A stretch of 64,000 nucleotides of DNA from Fibrobacter sp. UBA7003 (lineage in GTDB: Bacteria > Fibrobacterota > Fibrobacteria > Fibrobacterales > Fibrobacteraceae), in contig DJXN01000008.1 of NCBI GenBank assembly GCA_002449765.1, forward strand, positions 147,553 to 211,552, in the 5' to 3' direction. The notes under the pieces are model-generated. The model was not told the DNA's origin. It worked only from the letters and a program-made list of their open reading frames with translations, and made no database searches. Positions 24,913 to 33,652 of this stretch are shown here, piece after piece. Position 1 is the stretch's first letter, and every line of letters begins with the position of its first letter. Both the position numbers and the translations under genes were made by a program.

Positions 24913-26907
24913 CTATTTTTTCTCGTAGCGCACGTAGGCGAAACTGCGGCTATCGGGGGACCATGAATTCACGTTGATGGTTCCCTGGCCGCCGAACAGC
25001 TGCAGAACCGTGCGGGGCTCACTCCAGCCTGTTTCGTCACACCCTGTCATCAGGCGGATTTCCACGTTCTTGTTGGGAACGTGCTCGCCGGGGCGTACGT
25101 CGCGCTCGTGGTAGGCGAGCATCACGACTTTTGTACGGTCGGGCGAAATGTGCGGAAACCAGGTGTTCAAGTGTGCGTCGAATGTCATCTGCGTCTGCTC
25201 GGAACCGTCGGCCTTCATGCGCCAGGCCTGCATGCGGCCGCTGCGCACTGAATTGAACCAGATGTATTCACCGTCGCAGTCATATTCGGGGCCGTCGTTC
25301 AGTCCGAATGCGGTCGTGAGCTGCGTCTCGTTCCCGCCTGCAGCAGGAATCGTGTAGATGTCGTATTCTCCGTTGCGTTCGGCGCAGTAGGCGAGCATCT
25401 TGCCGTCGGTGGTGACGCCGTGCAGGTAGCTCGGGGCAAGCGGGGTCACGAGTTCCGGCATGCGTCCGTCGAAGAAAATCTTGTAGATGCGCGAAAGCCC
25501 GTCTTCCTTGGTGTGGTGGCTCACGTAGAGCCCCTCGCCGTCGGGAGAGAGAACGTGGTCGTTGTTGCAGTTGTTGACAAAGTAACTCGGGACTTCCGTC
25601 ACCTTGCCGCTTTCGATTTCAATCTTGTAGATGCGGCCTTCGCTGTTGAACGTGAGGAACCTGCCGTCGGCGCTCCAGTTCGGCGCCTCGATGACCTTGT
25701 CGAATTCTTTGAGCAGTCTAGATTCGCCGGTCTCGACGTCAAAAATTTCGAGGAAGGACTTGTCGCCGCTGCGATCCCAGACTTCGCCCGGACTGAGCTC
25801 GAACGGGTAGCTTACTCCCCATGCGGCACGGAGGTTATCCATCTGCGTCATCATCTGCATGGTCTTGGCGTGCGGCATCTCGGGACATTCCTTGAGTCCC
25901 TTCTCGAGGGCCGCCTTGCAGCCCAGCACCTCATATTCGTAGCAGTTTTCGATGCGGGGCGGCTTTACCGATTCCACGAGCGTCCCGGCGACATCGAACA
26001 GCTGGATTTCTTCCATGTCGTTGAGGTTCTGCACGCGGATAAAGCCTTCGGAACCGTAAATGACGCCCTCGTTCTTGAGAGGGGCCACCATCGAGGTCTT
26101 GAGGTGTGCGACTTGCCCGCCCGCATATACGAGGTCAATCCAGTCGGTCGCATCCACGCCCGTATGGAACTTGACGCACTTCGTCTTCGTCTCTACGATG
26201 TGGTTTGCAACGTATTCCCCACCCGGTGTCATCCCCGCGCGTTCCTCGTCCGATGTCATCCCCGCACGTTCCTCGCCCGATGTCATCCCCGCGGAGGCGG
26301 GGATCCCCTTGCAAATTTTCGGGTCAGTCAAGAAGATATCCGCAAACGTAAGGCTATAAATGCCCAGGTCCAGCAGTGCACCGCCCGCAAGTTCGGGCTT
26401 GTGCAGGCGTCCGATATGCGAAAGCGGCATCGAGAAGTCGGCCTCCACGCTTTCGACCTTGCCGATCTTCCCTGCCAGAATCCAGTCCTTTACCATCTGC
26501 ACCGCAGGCAGGAATCGCGTCCACATGGCCTCGCATATAAATACGCCTTTCTCTTCGGCAAGGGCTAGTACTTCCGATGCCATTAGCGCATTCGCGGTAA
26601 AGGCCTTCTCCACGAGCAGGTTCCTGCCATGTTCCAGACAAAGCAGAATGTTGCTGTAGTGTTCTGAATGCGGGGTCGCAATATAAATCAGGTCGACATC
26701 CGCATCTTTCGCGAGTTCCTCGTAACTGCCGTATGCGCGGCTGAATCCGTAATCATCGGCGAACTTTTTCGCTTTCTCGAGCGTGCGCGAAGCGACTGCG
26801 TAGCATTCCACGCCCATGCCGTTCTTTTCAAGTGTCTTGACCGCAGTGGCCATCTTCGTGGCGATATGGCCACATCCGAGAATTGCAAATTTTATAACCG
26901 TTTTCAT
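24913..26907 (-). CDS. Fusion: Gfo/Idh/MocA oxidoreductase + TolB-like beta-propeller
   Basis: 664 residues. Residues 1-365 are a Gfo/Idh/MocA NAD(P)-dependent oxidoreductase: Rossmann motif LGCGHIA, IATPHSEHY and VEKAFTAN (family EKP), and GGALLDLGIYSL. Residues about 375-664 are a TolB/PD40-type propeller (NWSADGRFLTFNSEGRIYKI, LSPDGEGLYVSHH, YDIYTIPAAGGNETQLTT, ISPDRTKVVMLAYHE) similar to stand-alone cytoplasmic TolB-like proteins linked to sugar or uronate metabolism. The junction has no linker or frameshift. A 27-bp repeat array inserted at residues 201-230 adds AGMT-EER triplets. No signal peptide. It probably acts on a sugar derivative; the substrate is unknown. Confidence 0.85.
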   Translation of the reverse strand: MKTVIKFAILGCGHIATKMATAVKTLEKNGMGVECYAVASRTLEKAKKFADDYGFSRAYGSYEELAKDADVDLIYIATPHSEHYSNILLCLEHGRNLLVEKAFTANALMASEVLALAEEKGVFICEAMWTRFLPAVQMVKDWILAGKIGKVESVEADFSMPLSHIGRLHKPELAGGALLDLGIYSLTFADIFLTDPKICKGIPASAGMTSGEERAGMTSDEERAGMTPGGEYVANHIVETKTKCVKFHTGVDATDWIDLVYAGGQVAHLKTSMVAPLKNEGVIYGSEGFIRVQNLNDMEEIQLFDVAGTLVESVKPPRIENCYEYEVLGCKAALEKGLKECPEMPHAKTMQMMTQMDNLRAAWGVSYPFELSPGEVWDRSGDKSFLEIFDVETGESRLLKEFDKVIEAPNWSADGRFLTFNSEGRIYKIEIESGKVTEVPSYFVNNCNNDHVLSPDGEGLYVSHHTKEDGLSRIYKIFFDGRMPELVTPLAPSYLHGVTTDGKMLAYCAERNGEYDIYTIPAAGGNETQLTTAFGLNDGPEYDCDGEYIWFNSVRSGRMQAWRMKADGSEQTQMTFDAHLNTWFPHISPDRTKVVMLAYHERDVRPGEHVPNKNVEIRLMTGCDETGWSEPRTVLQLFGGQGTINVNSWSPDSRSFAYVRYEKK
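26226..26308. repeat. GTCATCCCCGCG repeat array inside the oxidoreductase fusion gene
   Basis: Three units of about 27 bp start with GATGTCATCCCCGC; the last ends in the palindrome CCCCGCGGAGGCGGGG. They are read in frame as AGMT-(S/P)-EER-type residues 201-230 between the dimerisation strand (DIFLTDPKICK) and the conserved EYVANH segment. This is an insertion of a dispersed element into a coding gene without loss of frame. Confidence 0.85.
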
Positions 26908-27009
26908 TGTTATACTAATATAAACTTATTTCTGAAAATAAAACACCGCTTGCGACCATATAAATGGACTCACGTGTAAACGCCATTTTTGGGGATTGTG
27001 TAGGGGCTT

Positions 27010-27444
27010 TTATTCCAACATTATCGTGAAGGGGCCGTCGTTGGTGAGGCTCACCTGCATGTCGGCGCCGAATTTCCCTGTTTGTACGACGGGGATTTCT
27101 TTTTTGCACTCGGCAACGATGTATTCGTAGAGCTCGTTTGCGAGTGTCGGGTTGCCGGCGCCGTTGAATGTGGGACGGTTGCCCTTGTTGCAGTTCGCGT
27201 ACAGCGTAAACTGCGAGACGAGCAGGAGCTCGCCGCCGACGTCCTTGATGGAAAGGTTCGTCTTGCCGTTTTCGTCGGCAAAGATGCGCAGCGCAAGCAT
27301 CTTGCGGATGAGCCTGTCGGCGATTTCGCGGGTATCGTCTTCGCCTACGCCGATGAGAATCATGTAGCCCTTGCCGATTTTGCCGACAGTCTGCCCATCG
27401 ATATCCACTTGGGCGTTCAAGACGCGCTGAATCAGGAATTTCAT
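27010..27444 (-). CDS. dtd: D-aminoacyl-tRNA deacylase
   Basis: 144 residues, the usual Dtd length. Active-site stretches are intact: [15 protein letters not shown] and the Gly-Pro motif [10 protein letters not shown] at the C-terminus, plus [15 protein letters not shown] at the N-terminus. The enzyme hydrolyses D-amino acids from mischarged tRNAs in the cytoplasm. The start is 1 nt from the stop of tcdA, and both follow a cysteine desulfurase gene, which makes an operon linked to tRNA quality and modification. Confidence 0.94.
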   Translation of the reverse strand: MKFLIQRVLNAQVDIDGQTVGKIGKGYMILIGVGEDDTREIADRLIRKMLALRIFADENGKTNLSIKDVGGELLLVSQFTLYANCNKGNRPTFNGAGNPTLANELYEYIVAECKKEIPVVQTGKFGADMQVSLTNDGPFTIMLE

Positions 27445-27445
27445 A

Positions 27446-28279
27446 TTACTTTGTGCTTGCTAAAGCTTTTTGATAGATGTCCTGCATCACGAGGCCCGCA
27501 ATCATGAATCCAAAAATAGCGGTGGAGTGTGCCATGGTCCCGTTGATTTGCGCCTTACTGCTGCACCATTCGTGATCGACCAGGTTTGCATTCTGGAGTT
27601 CGGCTTCGCTTCTTTCGTGGCGCACCTTGGGGCACATGCAGGCGTCTGTGCCACAAGAGGAATTCTTGCCGCGGTTTTTCAGGAGTTCGTCGCTGTAGAC
27701 GCACAGCACTTTTTTCTTGAGCGCCATTTTCTTTTTCTTGAACTTATCGCGGAGCGCGCGGGCGAGCGGGCAACCGGCGACTTTCCAGAATTCGGCGACC
27801 TTGATTCGTGTGGGGTCCATCTTGAGGGCTGCCCCCATTGAAGAAAATACCGTGGCCTTGGTGCGCGTGGCGTGCCACAACAGCTGCATCTTGTTTTCGA
27901 GGCTGTCGATGGCATCGATGATGTAGTCGAAGGTGTCCAGTTGGAATTTGTCCGTATTCGCTTCTTCGTAGATGTCTTGGAGTGCTACGATGTTGGCGTG
28001 CGGGTTGATTTCGAGTAGGCGATTTTTCAGCACGTCCACCTTGACTTGCCCCACGGTTTTCGTGGTGGCCATCAGTTGGCGGTTCACGTTGGTGACGCAC
28101 ACGCGGTCTGAATCAACGAGTACGAGTTCCTTGATGCCGGAACGCACCAGGCTTTCGGCGCACCAGCTGCCGACTCCGCCGAGACCGAAGATGATGACGC
28201 GCTTCTGGTAGATGTTGCCCATCACGTCGTCCCCGAGCAGGAGCGATGTGCGGTTGAAGATGCCTTTCTCGATTCCCAT
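27446..28279 (-). CDS. tcdA: tRNA threonylcarbamoyladenosine dehydratase (TcdA/CsdL, ThiF family)
   Basis: 277 residues. It has a ThiF/MoeB/E1-type ATP-binding domain ([36 protein letters not shown] with the ATP-binding Arg and Asp, [13 protein letters not shown]). The C-terminal part matches TcdA ([35 protein letters not shown]). TcdA makes cyclic t6A37 in tRNAs that read ANN codons. The Cys-rich segment [20 protein letters not shown] is longer than in E. coli. In E. coli tcdA (csdL) lies in the csd operon with a cysteine desulfurase, and the same pairing is seen here. Confidence 0.92.
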   Translation of the reverse strand: MGIEKGIFNRTSLLLGDDVMGNIYQKRVIIFGLGGVGSWCAESLVRSGIKELVLVDSDRVCVTNVNRQLMATTKTVGQVKVDVLKNRLLEINPHANIVALQDIYEEANTDKFQLDTFDYIIDAIDSLENKMQLLWHATRTKATVFSSMGAALKMDPTRIKVAEFWKVAGCPLARALRDKFKKKKMALKKKVLCVYSDELLKNRGKNSSCGTDACMCPKVRHERSEAELQNANLVDHEWCSSKAQINGTMAHSTAIFGFMIAGLVMQDIYQKALASTK

Positions 28280-28290
28280 ACGAGTCCCGG

Positions 28291-29529
28291 TTAGCCGAAG
28301 AGTCGGAGAACGCGCTTGATGCCTGCGACAAAGCGGTCGATGTCGCGCTTCAGGGTGTACGCTCCGAAACTGAGTCGAAGCGTGGCGTCAACGCCGAAGC
28401 GGTCCATGACGGGTTGGGCGCAGTGGTGCCCGCTACGCACCGCAACGTTTTCTTCGTCGAGAATCATGGCGGCGTCGCTTACAGCGATGCCGTCCAGCGT
28501 GATGCTGATGAGGGCGCCGCGTTCCTTCGGGTTCCCGAAGATTTTTACCTGCGGAATTTGCGCGAGCTGTTCCAGCGCGTAGTTCGTGATTTCTTCTTCG
28601 TGCTTGCGAATGTTTTCAATGCCTACTGTATTAATCCATTCGATGGCTTTGCCGAGCCCGATGACTTCGGCAATCATGGGCGTGCCTGCCTCGAAACGTG
28701 CGGGAACGTCGGCGTAAGTCGTCTTTTCAAAAGTCACGTTCTTGATCATCTCGCCGCCACCATGCCAGGGGGGCATACTGTCGAGAACTTCGTACTTGCC
28801 GTAGAGTACGCCCACGCCTGTCGGGCCGTACATCTTGTGTCCGCTGAAGGCGAGAAAATCGCAGTCCAACTTTTGCACGTCAATCTTGATGTGGCTTGAA
28901 CTTTGGGCGGCGTCAATCAGGATCTTTGCCTGCGGGGCGAGACCTCGCACGGTGGCAATAATTTCAGCAATCGGGTTCACGGTGCCCACGGAATTGCTCA
29001 CGTGGGTGACGGCCACCATCTTGGTTCGCGCATTCAACAACCCGGGAAGTGCTGCCAAATCCAGATCGCCGTTGTCCAAAACGGGAATCACCTTGATTTT
29101 CGCGCCTTTCATTTCGGCAACGAGCTGCCAGCTCACGATGTTTGCATGGTGCTCCAGACCGCTAATCAAAATCTCGTCGCCCGCCTCGAAGAACTTGCGG
29201 CCGTAACTCCACGCCACCAGATTGATGCTTTCGGTGGTGCCGCGGGTGAATACGATTTCGTCTTCGGTTTTTGCGTTAATAAATTTTGCGACATTCTTGC
29301 GCGTTGCTTCGAACGCTTCGGTGGTGCGGGCGCTCAGACGGTACACGCCGCGCTTTACGGAACTGTAGTGTTCGCGGTAAAAGTCGTCCATGGCGTCGAT
29401 GACGCACGCGGGCTTTTGCGTGGTGGCCGTGCTATCCAAAAAGGCAAGGGGCTTTGCATCCTTATCGCCTGCGACAAGCATCGGAAATTCGCTACGGATT
29501 TTTTCTGCGTCAATATTTGCATCAATCAT
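28291..29529 (-). CDS. sufS: Cysteine desulfurase, SufS/CsdA group
   Basis: 412 residues from the ATG at 29529; an upstream extension to 29724 in the same frame is not supported. Class V aminotransferase with PLP-lysine in AFSGHKMYGPTGVGVLYGK, RGTTESINLVA, HHANIVSWQL, and the active Cys in AVRSGHHCAQPVM. It releases sulfur from cysteine. No other suf or isc genes are nearby. Its operon partners are tcdA and dtd, so it could serve the Csd branch (CsdA) rather than Suf. The 11-nt spacing to tcdA supports co-translation. TACATTTG, exactly TAnnTTTG, lies 5 nt before the ATG. Confidence 0.92.
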   Translation of the reverse strand: MIDANIDAEKIRSEFPMLVAGDKDAKPLAFLDSTATTQKPACVIDAMDDFYREHYSSVKRGVYRLSARTTEAFEATRKNVAKFINAKTEDEIVFTRGTTESINLVAWSYGRKFFEAGDEILISGLEHHANIVSWQLVAEMKGAKIKVIPVLDNGDLDLAALPGLLNARTKMVAVTHVSNSVGTVNPIAEIIATVRGLAPQAKILIDAAQSSSHIKIDVQKLDCDFLAFSGHKMYGPTGVGVLYGKYEVLDSMPPWHGGGEMIKNVTFEKTTYADVPARFEAGTPMIAEVIGLGKAIEWINTVGIENIRKHEEEITNYALEQLAQIPQVKIFGNPKERGALISITLDGIAVSDAAMILDEENVAVRSGHHCAQPVMDRFGVDATLRLSFGAYTLKRDIDRFVAGIKRVLRLFG

Positions 29530-29635
29530 GGGCCCAAATGTAGAAAAGTTCGGCTCTTCGGCGCTTTTTTTAGGGGTGGACTCGGTTGCGAAAGGTTGAT
29601 TTGCTATATTGGAACGAAACGAAAGAGAGGACAGT

Positions 29636-31021
29636 ATGAAAAATATGCGTAAGATATTGGCCCTTGCTGTGGTATCCGTTTTTGCGACGGGTGTGTTTGC
29701 CCAGGATGAATTGCATGCCGCCATCGATGCCGGTGATTTGGCGACCGCCCAGAAAATGGTGAAAAAAGGTCAAGTCGAGGACGTGTACTGTGGAAAGCTC
29801 ACTCCGAACGAGGCTGTCCAGGTCTACGAAAAAATTTTCAAGAAGAATCCCGACGAGTCTTTTGCCAACTGCCCGACTCAGTTTGCCTATGGTTACGGGA
29901 CGCACACCTGCTCCAATCCGAATGCGATGGAAGCCTGTAACGAGGTCATCTCGCTCTTGCTCCTGGATGGCGAAAATGGAAACGCCAGGGCGATTGACCT
30001 GCTTGAAGCGGCTGTAAAAGCGGCTGTCAAGGTCAAGGCTTTTGCGAAGCCTATCAAGATGCTTGTCGATACGTCCCTCTGGGTCCCGTGCCCGAAGAAG
30101 GGCCGCGCCCGCAACGAATGCATGGAAGAATGTTTTGAACAGGCTCACAATACGCTCGATGCCGCACGCGAGGCCCTGTGCGAAACCAAGCCGGAACGCT
30201 TTGTTTCCGACACGACTATCAACGCTCCGCGTCCGTCTCCCTTGTTCGAAAAGCTCCGCAAGGGATTGCCGGAGGCCTTCTGGAAATCTCCGAAATCTGT
30301 AGCGGGCCGCTTTGCGACGATTATGCAGAATAGCGCAAAGGCGCTCTCGATTCCGGATACGGCTATTATCGGTCTTGGTTACGTGAGCCGCTGGGTTGAA
30401 AGCCACAAGGCTGCAGGGACTCCGCTTCCTGGCAGCGAACTTTTCCGCTTCTGTGCGGTTTGGCCGTCCGAAGTGGAAACAATCCTTGCGACGAAGGGAC
30501 ATGGTTCCCGCTGCCCGGTGTTCGAAGAATTTGTAGACCCTCGCGACAATCAGAAATATAGGGTCAAGGATATTGGTGGAACCAAGTGGTTTGTCCAGAA
30601 CCTGAATTTCGCCATGGAAGGCAGCTCCGTTTGCTATGAACGCGAGGAAGACAACTGCAAGGCCTATGGCAAGCTCTATACGCAGGGAGCCGCCAAGGTC
30701 GCTTGTCCCGAAGGTACCCATCTCTCGACGGAAGAAGACTGGAAGTCCCTCGAAGCGTTCGCTGGCGGCACGGACGTGGCTGCCGAGAAGCTCCGCAGCA
30801 ACGGCAGCGACGATTATGCGTTTACCGCACTGTTCGGCGGCTATGCCAACAAGAACATGAACTTCGTTATCCAGGGCGAAGGGGCCTACTTCTGGACCGA
30901 GAAGCAGCTTGCGGACGGCCGCGGCCTTGCGAAGTCGATGTTCAGCTCCGATAAGAACGTGACGTCGATGCCTGCCGACAAGGACTTCTGGCTTTCCGTG
31001 CGTTGCGTGATGAATAAATGA
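29636..31021 (+). CDS. Secreted protein with C-terminal FISUMP domain
   Basis: 461 residues with a cleavable signal peptide (LALAVVSVFATGVFAQ) and no lipobox. Residues 20-270 are a Cys-containing helical domain (DELHAAIDAGDLATAQKMVK, YCGKLTPNEAVQVYEKIFKK, CEEC pairs) of unknown type. The FISUMP domain spans about 300-461 (FVDPRDNQKYRVKDIGGTKW, FVQNLNFAMEGSSVCYE, WLSVRCVMNK). GAGAGGAC precedes the ATG; TATATT at about 29605 may be the promoter. It differs from the other FISUMP proteins of the window in lacking lipidation and Ser linkers, so it is probably periplasmic or released. Confidence 0.82.
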   Translation: MKNMRKILALAVVSVFATGVFAQDELHAAIDAGDLATAQKMVKKGQVEDVYCGKLTPNEAVQVYEKIFKKNPDESFANCPTQFAYGYGTHTCSNPNAMEACNEVISLLLLDGENGNARAIDLLEAAVKAAVKVKAFAKPIKMLVDTSLWVPCPKKGRARNECMEECFEQAHNTLDAAREALCETKPERFVSDTTINAPRPSPLFEKLRKGLPEAFWKSPKSVAGRFATIMQNSAKALSIPDTAIIGLGYVSRWVESHKAAGTPLPGSELFRFCAVWPSEVETILATKGHGSRCPVFEEFVDPRDNQKYRVKDIGGTKWFVQNLNFAMEGSSVCYEREEDNCKAYGKLYTQGAAKVACPEGTHLSTEEDWKSLEAFAGGTDVAAEKLRSNGSDDYAFTALFGGYANKNMNFVIQGEGAYFWTEKQLADGRGLAKSMFSSDKNVTSMPADKDFWLSVRCVMNK

Positions 31022-31049
31022 TGATTGATGGATGATGAAGGAGCTCGCC

Positions 31050-32006
31050 ATGTCCTTCGCTCCTACTTGCAATCGTGATTCCTGGATAAGGCGCCAAGCC
31101 TTGATGGGCAAGGTGCGCGCCTTCTTTGAAAGCCGCGGCGTGCTTGAAGTCGAGACTCCTGTGCTCTCGAATGCGGGCGGTACCGACCCCCAGCTCGATT
31201 ATTTCGAGGTGAACGGTCGGCCGGCGCGCTTCCTCATGACGAGTCCCGAATTCCACATGAAGCGCCTGCTGGCGTCCGGTTTCGGGGACATATTCCAGAT
31301 AACCAAGTCCTTCCGCAAGGATGAATTCGGAAGCCACCACAACAACGAGTTCAGCATGGTGGAGTGGTATCGCGTCGGCATGCCGCAGGAGAAACTGATG
31401 GACGAGGTGGAAGCGCTCGTGTCCGAAATAGTCGGAAGCCCTGTCAAGGCCCATCGCACTCGCTGGATAGACGCGTTCAAGAATTATGCGGGAGTGGACC
31501 CGTTCTGCGAGGATTTGGACAACTTTGTTCGAGCGTGCGAATCCGGCGGCGTGCCCGTTCCCGAAGGCCCGGAACGGATGGCCCGCGAAGACTGGTGGGA
31601 TTACCTGATGGTCTTCATGGTGGAACCTGCCCTTGCGAAAAACGGCCCCGAATTCATCCTCGACTACCCGCAGTCGCAGGCCGCGCTTGCGCAGACGTTT
31701 GTCGGGGAAGATGGCCACACCTGGGCGCGCCGATTCGAACTCTTCATGGATAACGTGGAACTCTGCAACGGCTATACGGAACTCACCGATGCCGCCGAAC
31801 AGCGTCGACGTTTTGAGTCGGATCTCGACATCCGCCGCCAGATGGGGAAACCGCTTCCGCCTGTCGATGAAAATTTCTTGTCCGCCCTGGAATCCGGGAT
31901 GCCGGCCTGCTCGGGCGTGGCGCTCGGGCTTGACCGCTTGTTTATGCTTGCCCTCGGCAAAAAAGAAATCAAGGATGTGATCCTGTTCCCGAGCCCGATT
32001 GCCTGA
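31050..32006 (+). CDS. epmA: EpmA/GenX-type lysyl-tRNA synthetase-like ligase
   Basis: 318 residues, the catalytic core of a class II lysyl-tRNA synthetase without the anticodon domain. Motif 2 FGDIFQITKSFRKDEFGSHH, NEFSMVEWYRVG, and motif 3 GVALGLDRLFML are visible, as is VETPVLSNAGGTDPQLDYF. This is the EpmA group, which attaches beta-lysine to elongation factor P. EpmB and EF-P are not in the window. The ATG at 31050 is chosen because AAGGAG lies 6 nt upstream; an earlier ATG (31035) is less likely. Confidence 0.88.
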   Translation: MSFAPTCNRDSWIRRQALMGKVRAFFESRGVLEVETPVLSNAGGTDPQLDYFEVNGRPARFLMTSPEFHMKRLLASGFGDIFQITKSFRKDEFGSHHNNEFSMVEWYRVGMPQEKLMDEVEALVSEIVGSPVKAHRTRWIDAFKNYAGVDPFCEDLDNFVRACESGGVPVPEGPERMAREDWWDYLMVFMVEPALAKNGPEFILDYPQSQAALAQTFVGEDGHTWARRFELFMDNVELCNGYTELTDAAEQRRRFESDLDIRRQMGKPLPPVDENFLSALESGMPACSGVALGLDRLFMLALGKKEIKDVILFPSPIA

Positions 32007-32012
32007 TGCGTC

Positions 32013-32534
32013 TTATTTGACAAGCGCCTTTATCGCGCGCCTCATGCGGTGTTCTTCGATGATTCCCGCTTCGATGTAGTCGATGCCGCCTTTTTCATCC
32101 AGAAGGTAGCTTACCGGGATGACCCGCGGGTTGCCGAGCATGTTCATGAGGTCGTAGTTCCAGTGCACCATGACCCATGGCATGTCGTACTTCTTCTTGA
32201 ACCGGGAGGCGATTTTTATGTTGTCGTCTTCGTTTACCATGAGGATGCGGAAACCGTCGTCGAAAAATTCGTCGTGCAGTTTTTTCAGCGTCGGCAGCTC
32301 AGCGATGCATGCGGGGCACCAGCTAGCGCTGAGCACGATGAGTGTCGCCTTGCCCTTTTCTGCCTGGAACGTGGTTTTCCCGCCGTCGATGCTGATTGCG
32401 TCGAAGTTCTCGATTGAATCGGGCATCTGCTGGAAAGGCTTCGCGTTTTCCCTGTAGGCAAGGAAAATGGCGCACAAAATGGCGATCAAGGCCAGAATTC
32501 CGGCAGTTTTATAGGATTTAATCTGCATATCCAT
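32013..32534 (-). CDS. Membrane-anchored TlpA-like thioredoxin
   Basis: 173 residues. One membrane anchor (TAGILALIAILCAIFLAY) is followed by a periplasmic thioredoxin fold: redox motif ASWCPACIAELPTLKKLH, cis-Pro region RVIPVSYLLDEKGGIDY. The CPAC motif and TlpA/ResA layout suggest disulfide reduction or a cytochrome-c-type role. The gene is convergent with epmA (6 nt between stops) and divergent from pilT. The substrate is unknown. Confidence 0.85.
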   Translation of the reverse strand: MDMQIKSYKTAGILALIAILCAIFLAYRENAKPFQQMPDSIENFDAISIDGGKTTFQAEKGKATLIVLSASWCPACIAELPTLKKLHDEFFDDGFRILMVNEDDNIKIASRFKKKYDMPWVMVHWNYDLMNMLGNPRVIPVSYLLDEKGGIDYIEAGIIEEHRMRRAIKALVK

Positions 32535-32581
32535 AAAGAATTTATTTTTTTTTCGCGCTGTTTTAAGTTATATTCTTTGAT

Positions 32582-33649
32582 ATGGCGTATAATATTCAAG
32601 ATCTTCTTTCTGAAATGGTTAAACGCGGGGCTTCTGACTTGCATATAACCGCAGGTTCCCCTCCGCTCGTCCGTCTTTCCGGCAAGCTTACCCCCATCGG
32701 CGAGGACAAGCTGAAACCGGACGAGACCATGCGCATGACGTATAGCCTGATGAACGAACTCCAGAAGAAGTCGTTCGAACAGAACAAGGAATGCGACTTC
32801 TCTTTCGGTATCGCGAACCTGGCGCGTTTCCGTGCGAACGCTTACCTGCAGCGTGGTTGCGTGGCGCTTGCCCTCCGTATCATTCCGCTTGAAATCAAGA
32901 CTTTCAAGGAACTTGGCCTCCCGAAGATCATGGCCGAATTCACGACCCGACCCTCCGGCCTCGTGCTGGTGACGGGTGCTACCGGTTCCGGTAAGTCGAC
33001 AACGCTCGCTGCCATGATCGACAAGATCAACAAGGAACGTCACGACCATATCCTGACCGTAGAAGACCCGATCGAGTTCTTGCACAAGCACCAGGGATGC
33101 ATGATCAACCAGCGCGAAGTCGGTAGCGATACGAACAGCTTTGCGATTGCCCTGAAGATGGCCCTCCGTCAGGACCCGGACGTGGTGCTCATCGGCGAAA
33201 TGCGCGATAACGAGACCATGCGTTGCGCCTTGACGATTGCAGAAACCGGTCACTTGGCCTTCGCGACCTTGCATACCAACTCCTGTGTGCAGACGATCAA
33301 CCGTATTATCGACGCGTTCCCGAAGGGCGAACAGCAGACCGTGCGTACGCAGCTCTCGTTCGTGCTCCAGGGCGTGATATGCCAGACGCTTATCCCGAAA
33401 ATTGGCGGCGGCCGCGTGATGGCCTACGAAGTCATGAACGTGACTCCGGGTATCCGTGCGCTTATTCGCGACGACAAGGTGCACCAGATTGAATCCATGA
33501 TCGAAATTGGCCAGAAGTTCGGCATGAATACGATGAACATGTGCCTTTGCGAACTGGTGAAAAACCGCAAGGTCGACCGTTTCGAGGCGCTCGCCCGTTC
33601 TCCGAGCCCGGACCAGCTGGAACAGTTGTTCGTGAAGGAAGGAGTCTAA
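32582..33649 (+). CDS. pilT: PilT-type retraction ATPase
   Basis: 355 residues. It has the PilT N-terminal DLHITAGSPP, Walker A GATGSGKSTT, Asp box LTVEDPIEF, Walker B DPDVVLIGEMRD, His box HLAFATLHTNSC, and the PilT marker AIRE-like segment (here TPGIRALIRDDKVHQIESMI). It powers type IV pilus retraction. It is followed by a pilC-like gene 3 nt downstream. TATATT lies 7 nt before the ATG with no Shine-Dalgarno, so the transcript may be leaderless. Confidence 0.93.
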   Translation: MAYNIQDLLSEMVKRGASDLHITAGSPPLVRLSGKLTPIGEDKLKPDETMRMTYSLMNELQKKSFEQNKECDFSFGIANLARFRANAYLQRGCVALALRIIPLEIKTFKELGLPKIMAEFTTRPSGLVLVTGATGSGKSTTLAAMIDKINKERHDHILTVEDPIEFLHKHQGCMINQREVGSDTNSFAIALKMALRQDPDVVLIGEMRDNETMRCALTIAETGHLAFATLHTNSCVQTINRIIDAFPKGEQQTVRTQLSFVLQGVICQTLIPKIGGGRVMAYEVMNVTPGIRALIRDDKVHQIESMIEIGQKFGMNTMNMCLCELVKNRKVDRFEALARSPSPDQLEQLFVKEGV

Positions 33650-33652
33650 CTT

